Shown: positions 1-7,822 of the stretch, one piece after another
Position numbering within the stretch: the stretch's first letter is position 1
How the letters are laid out: each line of letters opens with the position of its first letter
Source of the DNA: Mesorhizobium_K sp040049215
GTDB lineage: Bacteria > Pseudomonadota > Alphaproteobacteria > Rhizobiales > Rhizobiaceae
Direction of reading: 5' to 3'
Assembly (NCBI RefSeq): GCF_040049215.1
Contig: NZ_JBDZDN010000004.1
Location: 248,001 to 312,000, forward strand
Length of the DNA stretch: 64,000 bases
Notes under the pieces: generated by a model
Databases searched by the model: none
Seen by the model: the letters and a program-made list of their open reading frames with translations, nothing else
Told to the model about the DNA's origin: nothing
Position numbers and translations under genes: made by a program

Positions 1-1
1 G

Positions 2-379
2 GAGCCCGTCAACCTTTTCGACCTTGCCGCACAGCAGTCGCGATGGCTTGCCGTGCGTCAGTCGGCGGTTGCGGGCAACGTCGCCAACGTCAACACGCCG
101 GGCTACGGCACGGTCGACGTCGAGCCGTTCGAGAAGGTCCTGGACAAGTCAGGCGTCGCCATGGCCGCCACGCAGGCCGGGCATATCGGCGGCCGTTCCA
201 CCGATGCAGGCTTCGCCATCCGCGAGGAGCAGCGTGATGCCTCTCTCTTGCCTTCGGAGAATTCCGTGGTGCTCGAAAACGAGCTGCTCAAGGCCGGCGA
301 CATCCGCCGCCAGTTCGAACTCAATACGGCGATCGTCAAGGCGTTCCACCGCATGCTCATGCTGACATCGAAGAGCTGA
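2..379 (+). CDS. flgB: Flagellar basal-body rod protein FlgB (5' partial)
   Basis: FlgB forms the proximal rod of the flagellar basal body with FlgC, FlgF and FlgG. The frame is open from base 2 and begins Glu-Pro-Val-Asn-Leu-Phe-Asp-Leu-Ala, the usual FlgB N-terminus, so probably only two bases of the ATG are missing; base 1 is a G that could end it. The rod/hook motif around VAGNVANVNTPGY is clear, and the C-terminus ends in a helix with FHRMLMLTSKS. flgC follows after two bases. A GTG at 53 is an internal codon, not the start. Confidence 0.95.
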   Translation, partial: EPVNLFDLAAQQSRWLAVRQSAVAGNVANVNTPGYGTVDVEPFEKVLDKSGVAMAATQAGHIGGRSTDAGFAIREEQRDASLLPSENSVVLENELLKAGDIRRQFELNTAIVKAFHRMLMLTSKS

Positions 380-381
380 TC

Positions 382-798
382 ATGGACCCGCTCGCCGCCG
401 CCTTGAAAGTCGCTGCCTCCGGCCTCGGCGTCCAGTCGGAGCGGCTGCGCGTCGTGTCGGAAAACCTCGCCAACGCACAGTCGACAGGCGATGCGCCCGG
501 CGCGGAACCCTATCGCCGCAAGACGATCAGCTTCGCCGCCGAGCTCGACCGCGCGACCGGTGGATCGCTTGTCGAGGTCAACGACATTGGGCGCGACGAC
601 ACCGACTTCCCGGTCGAGTTCATTCCCGGCCACGAGGCGGCGGACGACAAGGGCTACGTCAAGATGCCCAACGTCAACGTGCTGATCGAAATGGCCGACA
701 TGAGCGAGGCCAACCGCTCCTACGAGGCCAATCTGCAGGTTATCAAGCAGGCGCGCGAATTGATCTCCATGACCATCGACCTGATGCGGAGCCAGTAA
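382..798 (+). CDS. flgC: Flagellar basal-body rod protein FlgC
   Basis: A proximal rod subunit of 138 residues, the family's usual length. The N-terminal rod motif (ASGLGVQSERLRVVSENLAN) and the C-terminal motif with NVNVLIEMADMSEANRSYEAN are both present. It starts two bases after flgB, and its stop codon overlaps the fliE start by one base (TAATG). It assembles in the periplasm after export by the flagellar type III apparatus, so it has no Sec signal peptide. Identity is secure from the motifs and the flgB-flgC-fliE order. Confidence 0.97.
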   Translation: MDPLAAALKVAASGLGVQSERLRVVSENLANAQSTGDAPGAEPYRRKTISFAAELDRATGGSLVEVNDIGRDDTDFPVEFIPGHEAADDKGYVKMPNVNVLIEMADMSEANRSYEANLQVIKQARELISMTIDLMRSQ

Positions 799-1115
799 TG
801 ATCGGCGGCATTGGCGCAATCGACTTCAAAGCGATAGGCAGCGCGTCGCAGCTCGGCCAAGGCAGCCCGGCGGCGGCCACCGGGACCGCGGACGCAACCG
901 GCTCCTTCGCATCGGTTCTGTCCGATCTCGCCACGCGCACCGTTGGCACGCTGGAACGCGCTGAAGAGCTCGCCGTGCAGGGCATTCAAGGCCAGGCGGA
1001 CACACGCGAAGTGGTCGATGCCGTGATGAGCGCCGAGCAGGCGCTGACGGCGGCCGTCGCCATCCGCGACAAGATCGTCAGCGCCTATATGGAAATCAGC
1101 CGGATGGCGATCTGA
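798..1115 (+). CDS. fliE: Flagellar hook-basal body complex protein FliE
   Basis: FliE links the MS ring (FliF) to the rod and is needed for the first steps of rod export. The protein has 105 residues, typical of the family. After an Ala/Gly-rich N-terminus, the helical core has the FliE pattern (SFASVLSDL, then QADTREVVDAVMSAEQALTAAVAIRDKIVSAYMEI, cited in part). The start overlaps the flgC stop by one base. The next gene, flgG, begins 27 bases downstream. Confidence 0.95.
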   Translation: MIGGIGAIDFKAIGSASQLGQGSPAAATGTADATGSFASVLSDLATRTVGTLERAEELAVQGIQGQADTREVVDAVMSAEQALTAAVAIRDKIVSAYMEISRMAI

Positions 1116-1142
1116 GAACGCCGTGCGAAAGGGTAAGCAGTC

Positions 1143-1931
1143 ATGAAGGCACTCGCCATCGCCGCCACGGGCATGAACGCCCAGCAGACCAATCTCGAGG
1201 TCATCGCCAACAACATCGCCAACATCAACACCACCGGCTTCAAGCGCGCGCGCGCCGAATTCTCCGACCTTCTCTATCAGGTCGACCGCATGCAGGGCGT
1301 GCCGTCGCGCGCCAATGACAGCCTCGTTCCGGAAGGTGTCTCGATCGGTCTCGGCGTCAAGACCTCAGCCGTACGCAACGTCCATGTCCAGGGCGGATTG
1401 ACCAGCACAGGCAACAATCTCGACCTTGCGTTGACGGGCAACGGCTGGTTCCAGATCGAAGGCGCCGAGGGCCAGACGCTCTACACCCGCGCCGGTTCGT
1501 TCAACACCAACGCTACCGGTCAGCTCGTCACCGTCGACGGCTTCACCGTCACCCCGGCCATAACCGTGCCGACCGACGCGCTGGACGTGGTCGTCAACAA
1601 GACGGGTCAGGTCTTCGCCCGCATCGACGGTCAGACGGAACTGCAGGAGCTCGGCCAACTGACGCTCGCCAGCTTCGCCAACGAGGCGGGCCTGGCGCCG
1701 CTGGGCGACAATCTCTTCCATGAAACGGCGGCCTCGGGTCCCGCCACCGTCGGCGTTCCCGGCGACCTAGGCTTCGCCACCATCGAACAGGGATATCTGG
1801 AGAACTCCAACGTCGACCCGGTGAAGGAAATCACCGAGCTGATCTCGGCGCAGCGCGCCTACGAGATGAACTCCAAGGTCATCCAGGCCGCCGACGAGAT
1901 GGCCGCCGTGGTTTCGAAGAACATCCGGTGA
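1143..1931 (+). CDS. flgG: Flagellar distal rod protein FlgG
   Basis: FlgG builds the distal rod. The protein has 262 residues with the rod/hook N-terminal motif (AATGMNAQQTNLEVIANNIAN), a middle domain containing LALTGNGWFQIEG and TRAGSFNTNATGQLV, and the C-terminal motif LENSNVDPVKEITELISAQR. The ATG follows the run AAAGGGTAAGCAGTC. The gene lies between fliE and flgA, as in other Rhizobiales. The stop overlaps a GTG codon that can start flgA. Confidence 0.97.
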   Translation: MKALAIAATGMNAQQTNLEVIANNIANINTTGFKRARAEFSDLLYQVDRMQGVPSRANDSLVPEGVSIGLGVKTSAVRNVHVQGGLTSTGNNLDLALTGNGWFQIEGAEGQTLYTRAGSFNTNATGQLVTVDGFTVTPAITVPTDALDVVVNKTGQVFARIDGQTELQELGQLTLASFANEAGLAPLGDNLFHETAASGPATVGVPGDLGFATIEQGYLENSNVDPVKEITELISAQRAYEMNSKVIQAADEMAAVVSKNIR

Positions 1932-2407
1932 CAGGCATGACGAATCGGGTCCTGGGCAGCGCACTCGTCGTCGTCGCCGCGCTGGCATTTTTCGCAGGCG
2001 CCGCGCCGGCGCTTGCGCAGGAGGTCGTGCTCATCCCGAGCCGTGTCATCTATCCCGGCGAGACGATCGACCTCGCGGTGTTGAAGGAAGTGACGCTGAA
2101 ACCCGGCAGGATCGTCCCGCCGGCAGTCGTGTTCCGCGCCCCGGAGATCGAAGGCAAGGTCGCAAAGCGAACGCTGCTTCCAGGCCGCTACATTCCCGCG
2201 GCGGCACTGCGCGAAGCCTGGCTGGTCGAACAGGGCGCCCCGGTCCAGGTGATGTTCGTCTCCGGCCCGCTGACCATCTCGGCGACAGCGGTCACCCTGC
2301 AATCGGGAGCTGCCGGCGATCTCGTCAAGGTGCGCAACATCGACAGCGGCAAGGTCTTTACCGGCATCGTGATGGCCGACGGCTCGATCAGGGTCGGAGC
2401 CTCATGA
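1928..2407 (+). CDS. flgA: Flagella basal-body P-ring formation protein FlgA
   Basis: FlgA is a periplasmic chaperone for assembly of the P ring made of FlgI. The protein has about 159 residues with a Sec signal peptide (hydrophobic stretch LGSALVVVAALAFFAGAAPA, then ALAQ-E) and a C-terminal SAF-like domain ending KVRNIDSGKVFTGIVMADGS. Two starts are possible: GTG 1928, which overlaps the flgG stop as GTGA and has GAAGA seven bases upstream, or ATG 1937. The stop overlaps the flgI ATG (ATGA). Confidence 0.93.
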   Translation: MTGMTNRVLGSALVVVAALAFFAGAAPALAQEVVLIPSRVIYPGETIDLAVLKEVTLKPGRIVPPAVVFRAPEIEGKVAKRTLLPGRYIPAAALREAWLVEQGAPVQVMFVSGPLTISATAVTLQSGAAGDLVKVRNIDSGKVFTGIVMADGSIRVGAS

Positions 2408-3672
2408 TCGGCCTGCGTCAGACGGCATTTCTGCTGGCGCTTGCGCTGACCGCGGGTCCCGCGGCCGGCGCCGATTTCGTAGACGACTACCCGCCGCCGG
2501 TGCCGGGCGACGGCGTTTTCGTCGACACGCGTTTCCCGCCGCCGCTGGATGGGGTTCCGATCGGGCAGGAGGGAGCCGGCGCCTATGCGCAGTTCCCGCC
2601 GAACAGCAGTCCATTGCCCCCGCACGGATCCGCTGCCCGCATCAAGGACATCGCGCAGCTTCAGAGCGCGCGCGACAATCAGCTCGTCGGCTACGGTCTC
2701 GTGATCGGCCTGCAAGGCTCGGGCGACAGCCTGCGCAACGCACCGTTCACCGAGCAGTCGATCCGCGCCATGCTGGAAAACCTGGGCATAGCCAGCGAAG
2801 GCGGGCGAGCCCGCGCACGCAATGTCGCCGCCGTCATCGTAACCGCCAACCTGCCGCCCTTCGTCAAGTCCGGCTCGCGCATAGATGTCAGCGTCTCCTC
2901 GCTCGGCGATGCCACCTCGCTCGCCGGCGGCACTCTGGTGATGACGCCGATGAAGGCCGCTGACGGCGAGATCTACGCCGTGGCGCAGGGGCCGGTCTCG
3001 GTCTCCGGCTTCAGCGCCGAGGGCCAGGCGGAAACGCTTACCCAGGGCGTGCCGACCTCCGGTCGTGTCGCCAACGGGGCAATCATAGAGCGGGAGGTCG
3101 AAGCGAGCTTCGCCAGCCAGTCGAACCTCGTCCTCCAGCTTAGAAACGCCGACTTCTCGACCGCCGTCCGCATCACCGACGCCATCAACACCTATTCGAA
3201 CCAGCGGTTCGGCAAACGAGTCGCCCACGAGCAGGATTCGCGCACCATCATCATCAAGAAGCCGGACAAAGTATCGCCGGCCCGCTTCTTCGCCGAGCTC
3301 GAAAACATCGTCGTCGAGGCCGACGCGCCTGCACGCGTCGTCGTCGATGAGCGGACCGGAACTATCGTCATCGGGAACGACGTTCGCATCTCGCGCGTCG
3401 CCATCAGCCATGGCGCGCTGACGGTCAGGATCAGCGAGGCGCCGCGCGTCGTGCAGCCCGAGCCCTTCTCGGATGGCGAGACCGCGGTCGAGCCCTATAC
3501 GGTTATTGACGCCAACCAGCCCGACGCCAAGGTCGCGGTGCTTGAGGGACCCGATCTCGAAACGCTGGTCTCCGGCCTCAACCGCCTCGGCGTCAAGCCG
3601 GACGGCATCATAGCGATCCTGCAGGGCATCAAATCCGCTGGTGCCATGCAAGCCGATCTGGTCGTCCAATGA
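2404..3672 (+). CDS. flgI: Flagellar P-ring protein FlgI with an unusual N-terminal linker
   Basis: FlgI is the periplasmic P-ring subunit. The 422-residue product is longer than a typical FlgI of about 365-375. After the signal peptide (residues 1-23, ending AAGA) there is a Pro/Gly-rich stretch of about 50 residues (24-76) before the normal mature start ARIKDIAQLQSARDNQLVGY. The rest is canonical: LVIGLQGSGD, SVSSLGDATSLAGGTL, GPVSVSGFSAEG and C-terminal LVSGLNRLGVKPDGIIAILQ. It overlaps flgA upstream and motE downstream by ATGA. Confidence 0.96.
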   Translation: MIGLRQTAFLLALALTAGPAAGADFVDDYPPPVPGDGVFVDTRFPPPLDGVPIGQEGAGAYAQFPPNSSPLPPHGSAARIKDIAQLQSARDNQLVGYGLVIGLQGSGDSLRNAPFTEQSIRAMLENLGIASEGGRARARNVAAVIVTANLPPFVKSGSRIDVSVSSLGDATSLAGGTLVMTPMKAADGEIYAVAQGPVSVSGFSAEGQAETLTQGVPTSGRVANGAIIEREVEASFASQSNLVLQLRNADFSTAVRITDAINTYSNQRFGKRVAHEQDSRTIIIKKPDKVSPARFFAELENIVVEADAPARVVVDERTGTIVIGNDVRISRVAISHGALTVRISEAPRVVQPEPFSDGETAVEPYTVIDANQPDAKVAVLEGPDLETLVSGLNRLGVKPDGIIAILQGIKSAGAMQADLVVQ

Positions 3673-4289
3673 GCCCGCCGATGATTTTTTCCCACCTCAT
3701 CCACGCAAAGCAGGCACCGCACGCCCTGATGCTGCTGGCATCCGTATCGCTGCTGCTTTCAGCCGGCAGCCTGGGTGCCACCGAGACAATCGTCGAGCAT
3801 ATCGAAGAACCGGGCCTGGCTGCCCCGGAAGCCCAGGCGACCGACGCCGAGCCGACCGGCGCGGTCAGAGCCGTCCGCGTGCCCCTGGAGACCGGTACCG
3901 AGATCGAGCGATTCTGCTCCAACATCGCCGACGCCGCGCGCGACCGACGTTATGTGCTCCAGTCGGAGGAGCTTCAGGCGCTCCAGCGGGAGGTCGACAC
4001 GCGCATCGAACTGCTCGAGGAGAAGCGCGCCGAATACGAGTCTTGGCTGAAACGCCGCGAGGATTTTCTCGCCAGGGCCGAGGAAGGCGTCGTCAAGATC
4101 TACTCCGGCATGCGGCCCGACGCGGCCGCCGAACGCCTTGCCGAGATGGACGCCGCACTCGCCGCCGGCATCCTGATGAAACTCGAAGCGCGCAAGGCCG
4201 GGGTCATCCTGAACGAGATGGAGCGAAAGACGGCGGCGATGCTCACCGGGATCATGGTGAGCGCGGCGCGGAGAGCCGACCCGACATGA
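3669..4289 (+). CDS. motE: Motility chaperone MotE
   Basis: MotE is known in Sinorhizobium as a periplasmic chaperone that stabilises MotC. The protein has 206 residues with a signal peptide (hydrophobic core ALMLLASVSLLLSAGSLGA). Residues 85-140 are rich in Glu, Arg and Leu (LQALQREVDTRIELLEEKRA) and probably form a coiled coil. The C-terminal segment YSGMRPDAAAERLAEMDAAL resembles the MgtE N-terminal-like helical domain. Its place between flgI and flgH supports the name. Confidence 0.88.
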   Translation: MSPPMIFSHLIHAKQAPHALMLLASVSLLLSAGSLGATETIVEHIEEPGLAAPEAQATDAEPTGAVRAVRVPLETGTEIERFCSNIADAARDRRYVLQSEELQALQREVDTRIELLEEKRAEYESWLKRREDFLARAEEGVVKIYSGMRPDAAAERLAEMDAALAAGILMKLEARKAGVILNEMERKTAAMLTGIMVSAARRADPT

Positions 4290-4996
4290 CGCGCGCCAGA
4301 GTTCTCGCTCCTGTTCTTATGCTCATTGCGTCGCTTCTCGCTGGCTGTGGCGGTTTGCGTGAGATCGGCGTCGAGCCGGCGCTGTCGCCGGTCGGCGCCG
4401 GCCTTGCCGGCGCGCCGCCGCCCGTCGAATATGCCGGCTATCCGGCGCCGCCGCAAAAGCGCTTTTCGCTCTGGAACGACCGCCAGAGCCGGCTCTTCAC
4501 CGATCCGCGCGCATTGTCGCCGGGCGACATTTTGACGGTGAGGATCAACATCAGCGACCGCGCCCGCTTCAAGAACGAATCCGACCGCAGCCGGACCGCG
4601 AGCCGTTCGCTCGGCGGCGCGATCGACTATGAATGGGACGGCGTGGGCTCGAGCGGCAGCCTGGACGCGAGCGTCAATTCCGCGACCTCCGCCGAGGGCG
4701 AAGGCGAGACGAAACGGTCCGAGGATCTGGAGCTGTTGGTCGCGGCCGTGGTCGTCGAAGTGCTCGGCAACGGCAATCTTGTCATCCAGGGTTCCCAGGA
4801 GGTCCGCGTCAACGCGGAGCTCCGCGTCCTTACCATCGGCGGCATCGTACGGCCGGTCGACATCGGTCCGCAGAACACGATCTCTTACGAGCGCATCGCC
4901 GAGGCGCGCATTTCCTATGGCGGCCGTGGCCGCCTGACCGAGGTGCAGCAGCCGCCATGGGGCCATCAGATCCTCGATCAGGTCCTGCCCTTCTGA
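4286..4996 (+). CDS. flgH: Flagellar L-ring lipoprotein FlgH
   Basis: FlgH forms the outer-membrane L ring. The 236-residue protein begins with a lipoprotein signal (LMLIASLLAGCG: lipobox LAGC) and keeps the motifs LFTDPRALSPGDILTVRINI, NLVIQGSQEVRVNAELRVL and the C-terminal LTEVQQPPWGHQILDQVLPF. The frame is open upstream, but ATG 4286 overlaps the motE stop (ATGA) and puts the lipoprotein signal at the N-terminus, so it is chosen. The stop overlaps the fliL ATG (TGATG). Confidence 0.96.
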   Translation: MTRARVLAPVLMLIASLLAGCGGLREIGVEPALSPVGAGLAGAPPPVEYAGYPAPPQKRFSLWNDRQSRLFTDPRALSPGDILTVRINISDRARFKNESDRSRTASRSLGGAIDYEWDGVGSSGSLDASVNSATSAEGEGETKRSEDLELLVAAVVVEVLGNGNLVIQGSQEVRVNAELRVLTIGGIVRPVDIGPQNTISYERIAEARISYGGRGRLTEVQQPPWGHQILDQVLPF

Positions 4997-5538
4997 TGGC
5001 GGCGGCGGTCAAAGACGCGGCTGCCGAAGGGCCTCCCGCAAAAAGCGGACCCTCGCTCGTCGTCCAGCTCGGTGCGCTGGTCGCCATGACCATCGCTGCT
5101 GCCGGCATGGGCTGGGTGTCCGGCGGCTTCATGACCGGAGAGAAGTCCGGTTCCGAGGCGGCAGCCCATGCTCCGGCGGCGGCCGGCGCGCATGGCGCCA
5201 AGAGCGAAGGCGGGCACGGCGAATCCGGTGGTCACGCCGAGACGGCGCCTCACGGCGACACCCTCGTCCCGCTCGCCGCGGTCACCACCAACATCGCTTC
5301 GCCGAGCGACGTCTGGGTGCGCATGGAAGTGGCGATCGTGCTCGACGAGCCGCAGGCGCATGATTTGCCCGGTATCGTCCAGCAGGACCTTCTCTCCTAC
5401 ATTCGCACCGTCAAGATGCATGAGATCGAAGGCGCCAGCGGCCTGCGGCATCTCAGGGAGAATCTGCAGGAGCGCGCCGCTATCCGCAGCGATGGCCACG
5501 TCAAGCAAGTTCTGATCAGGACATTGCTGTTCGAATGA
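4996..5538 (+). CDS. fliL: Flagellar basal body-associated protein FliL
   Basis: FliL is a single-pass inner-membrane protein around the stator ring. Of its 180 residues, about 20-42 form the membrane helix (VVQLGALVAMTIAAAGMGWV). A Gly/His/Ala-rich periplasmic linker with eight His residues (about 55-90) follows, then the FliL domain ending SDGHVKQVLIRTLLFE. The start overlaps the flgH stop by one base and the stop overlaps fliP by four. The low-complexity linker makes the name rest partly on position between flgH and fliP. Confidence 0.92.
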   Translation: MAAAVKDAAAEGPPAKSGPSLVVQLGALVAMTIAAAGMGWVSGGFMTGEKSGSEAAAHAPAAAGAHGAKSEGGHGESGGHAETAPHGDTLVPLAAVTTNIASPSDVWVRMEVAIVLDEPQAHDLPGIVQQDLLSYIRTVKMHEIEGASGLRHLRENLQERAAIRSDGHVKQVLIRTLLFE

Positions 5539-6266
5539 AGCACCTCGGCCTCGCAATCCTGCTGTTGCTGGCGAGCGCATCGGCAGCATCGGCGCAGCAG
5601 ATCGACCTCGGCGCCATCGGTCAGGCCGACGGCGCCACGATCGGCCGAATCATCCAGATGTTCGGTCTGCTCACCATCCTTTCGGTGGCGCCGGGCCTCC
5701 TGATCATGGTCACGAGCTTCACGCGCTTCGTCATCGCCTTCTCGATCCTGCGCGCCGGCATCGGCCTGCAGACCACCCCCGCCAACCTCATCATCATCAG
5801 CCTTTCGCTCTTCATGACCTTCTACGTCATGTCCCCGACTTTCGATCAGGCCTGGAACAACGGCGTCCGGCCGCTGATGGACAACCAGATCAGCGAAACC
5901 GAGGCCTTCGAACGCATCTCAGATCCCTTCCGCGCCTTCATGGTGAGAAACGTCCGCGACCAGGATTTCGACCTCTTCGCCGATCTTGCGCGCGAGCGCG
6001 GCGACACCGTCGAGCGGGAGACGGTCGATCTGCGCGTGCTCGTGCCTGCCTTCATGATCTCCGAGATCAGGCGCGGCTTCGAGATCGGCTTCCTGATCGT
6101 GCTGCCCTTCCTCGTCATCGACCTGATCGTCGCCACCATCACCATGGCGATGGGCATGATGATGCTGCCGCCCACCGTCGTCTCGCTGCCGTTCAAGATA
6201 TTGTTCTTCGTGCTGATCGACGGCTGGAATCTTCTGGTCGGCAGCCTGGTGCGATCGTTCAACTAG
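5535..6266 (+). CDS. fliP: Flagellar type III export gate protein FliP
   Basis: FliP is a core inner-membrane subunit of the flagellar export gate, acting with FliQ, FliR, FlhA and FlhB. The protein has 243 residues with a cleavable signal (ending SAASAQQ) and four membrane helices. Family motifs seen are TSFTRFVIAFSILRAGIGLQ, FMTFYVMSPTFDQAW, VLVPAFMISEIRRGFEIGF and MMMLPPTVVSLPFKILFFVL. This is the last gene of the first operon; the flagellin regulatory region follows. Confidence 0.97.
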   Translation: MKHLGLAILLLLASASAASAQQIDLGAIGQADGATIGRIIQMFGLLTILSVAPGLLIMVTSFTRFVIAFSILRAGIGLQTTPANLIIISLSLFMTFYVMSPTFDQAWNNGVRPLMDNQISETEAFERISDPFRAFMVRNVRDQDFDLFADLARERGDTVERETVDLRVLVPAFMISEIRRGFEIGFLIVLPFLVIDLIVATITMAMGMMMLPPTVVSLPFKILFFVLIDGWNLLVGSLVRSFN

Positions 6267-6449
6267 GTTGAATTTGGCTAAAATCATAAAGGGTTAACCA
6301 CGTCGGTTATCCATTTCGCAGGTATCCCGCCTCATAGTCCGCCGTGACTATGGCGGGTGATCACGGGGACGCGATCATTGGCATGATGCCGTACCGTCAT
6401 ACCGGTCGGGCCGGTATGCCAACATTTCCGTGTTTGGGGTACGCGTATC
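6267..6449 (+). promoter_or_regulatory. Upstream regulatory region of flagellin 1
   Basis: The gap between fliP and the first flagellin holds, in order: a GTTAACCA/GTTATCCA direct repeat with 13-base period (6293-6313); an inverted repeat CATAGTC/GACTATG (6333-6352); the palindrome GGCATGATGCC (6380-6390), shared with the other two flagellins; and a perfect 8-bp hairpin CATACCGG-TCGGG-CCGGTATG (6398-6418), 31 bases before the ATG. The repeats are seen directly. Their roles as activator site or RNA element are inferred. Confidence 0.6.
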
Positions 6450-7541
6450 ATGGCGAGTATCATGACCAACGCTTCGGCGTTGACGGCTCTTCAGAGCCTG
6501 AATTCAACCAACAAAAATCTTGAAGTCACGCAGTCCCGCATCTCGACGGGCTACCGTGTCGCCGAGGCAAGCGACAACGCCGCGTACTGGTCGATCGCCA
6601 CCACGATGCGCTCGGACCACAAGGCGCTTTCGACCGTGCAGGATTCGCTCGGCCTCGGCGCGTCCAAAATCGACACCGCCTACACCGGCATGAACAAGGC
6701 CATCGAGGTGGTCAACGACATCAAGGTCAAGCTCGTGGCCGCCAATGGCGCCAGTGCTGCCGACAAGGCCAAGATCCAGGTCGAGATCGAGGCGCTGCAG
6801 GGTCAGCTGAAGAGCTACGCCGACGCCGCGACCTTCTCCGGCGCCAACTGGCTCTCGGTCACCTCGGACAAAACCGCGGCCGGCGCCGCCGCCGGCACTT
6901 CGGACGCCGTCCAGCAGGATGTGAAGATCGTCTCCGCGTTCAACCGTTCCGCTTCGGGCGCCGTGTCGCTCGGCACCATCGACGTCAAGATCGAGGGTAT
7001 CAAGCTCTTCGACAATGGAACGAGCACGGCCGTCAAGAACGATGGCATTCTGGATCGTGAAACACGGATCTGGAACACCGCTGTCTCCCAGGCCGCCTAT
7101 GATACGGCCTATGCGACGGCTCTCGCGGGTGGCGGCACGGACGTTGCTGCCGACCTCGCGGCCGACACTGCAGCCCACGCTGCGGACGGAACCGCCGGCG
7201 AGATCGTTGGCGTTTCTGTATACAACCTCGACGTCACCGCGGGCGGCGTGACCGATGCCTTCATTACCGGCATGTTGACCAAGGTCGAGGGTGCGCTGAA
7301 GCAGATGACGACCGCCGCGACCAATCTCGGCGCCGCCAAGAGCCGCGTCGACCTGCAGAAGACCTTCACCACGAGCCTGATGGACTCCATCGAGCGTGGC
7401 GTCGGCCAGCTCGTCGATGCCGACATGAACAAGGAATCGACCCGTCTCCAGGCGCTGCAGGTTCAGCAGCAGCTTGGCATCCAGGCGCTGTCGATCGCCA
7501 ACGGCAACTCGCAGTCGATCCTGTCGCTCTTCCGCGGCTGA
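6450..7541 (+). CDS. Flagellin 1
   Basis: A flagellar filament subunit of 363 residues. The conserved N-terminal D0/D1 segment (MASIMTNASALTALQSL, STGYRVAEASDNAAYWSIAT) and C-terminal D1/D0 segment (SLMDSIERGVGQLVDADMNK ... NSQSILSLFRG) flank a variable middle. It is 33 residues longer than flagellin 2 because of extra Ala/Asp/Thr-rich sequence at about residues 205-260. No signal peptide is expected, since export is by the flagellar type III path. It has its own upstream region and a terminator at 7583. Confidence 0.97.
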   Translation: MASIMTNASALTALQSLNSTNKNLEVTQSRISTGYRVAEASDNAAYWSIATTMRSDHKALSTVQDSLGLGASKIDTAYTGMNKAIEVVNDIKVKLVAANGASAADKAKIQVEIEALQGQLKSYADAATFSGANWLSVTSDKTAAGAAAGTSDAVQQDVKIVSAFNRSASGAVSLGTIDVKIEGIKLFDNGTSTAVKNDGILDRETRIWNTAVSQAAYDTAYATALAGGGTDVAADLAADTAAHAADGTAGEIVGVSVYNLDVTAGGVTDAFITGMLTKVEGALKQMTTAATNLGAAKSRVDLQKTFTTSLMDSIERGVGQLVDADMNKESTRLQALQVQQQLGIQALSIANGNSQSILSLFRG

Positions 7542-7582
7542 TCACCCCGACTTCCGGGCGCCGAACTCACTTGACTGAAGGG

Positions 7583-7610
7583 CCGCGCGAAAGCGCGGTT
7601 CTTGTCGTTT
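7583..7610 (+). terminator. Rho-independent terminator after flagellin 1
   Basis: A hairpin CCGCGC-GAAA-GCGCGG (7583-7598), with a stable GNRA-type tetraloop, is followed by a T-rich run. It lies 42 bases after the stop codon. Confidence 0.75.
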
Positions 7611-7639
7611 GCGAGCCTGCCGATAAGTCCTCGTAAGCG

Positions 7640-7822
7640 TGGAAAAGGCTGGAAAGATAAACCGTTAACCACACTGCTTATCCATTTTGCAGGGAGTGCC
7701 TGCGATAGTGCTCTCATAGATGGCGGATTGATCTCGGGGGACGCGATCATTGGCATGATGCCGCACCGTCATACCGGTCGGGCCGGTATGCAAAAATAAT
7801 CTGTGTAAAAGGTACGAGTATC
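7640..7822 (+). promoter_or_regulatory. Upstream regulatory region of flagellin 2
   Basis: This region repeats the layout upstream of flagellin 1: GTTAACCA/CTTATCCA direct repeat (7664-7684, 13-base period), GGCATGATGCC palindrome (7752-7762) and the same hairpin CATACCGG-TCGGG-CCGGTATG (7770-7790), 32 bases before the ATG. About 55 bases around the palindrome and hairpin are almost identical to the flagellin 1 leader, while sequence further upstream differs more. Function is inferred. Confidence 0.6.

Noticed and set aside
2188..3669. A 493-codon open frame on the minus strand opposite flgI
   Set aside because: It is a shadow of the high-GC coding strand: rich in Arg, Asp and Gly, with no domain, and flgI is certain.
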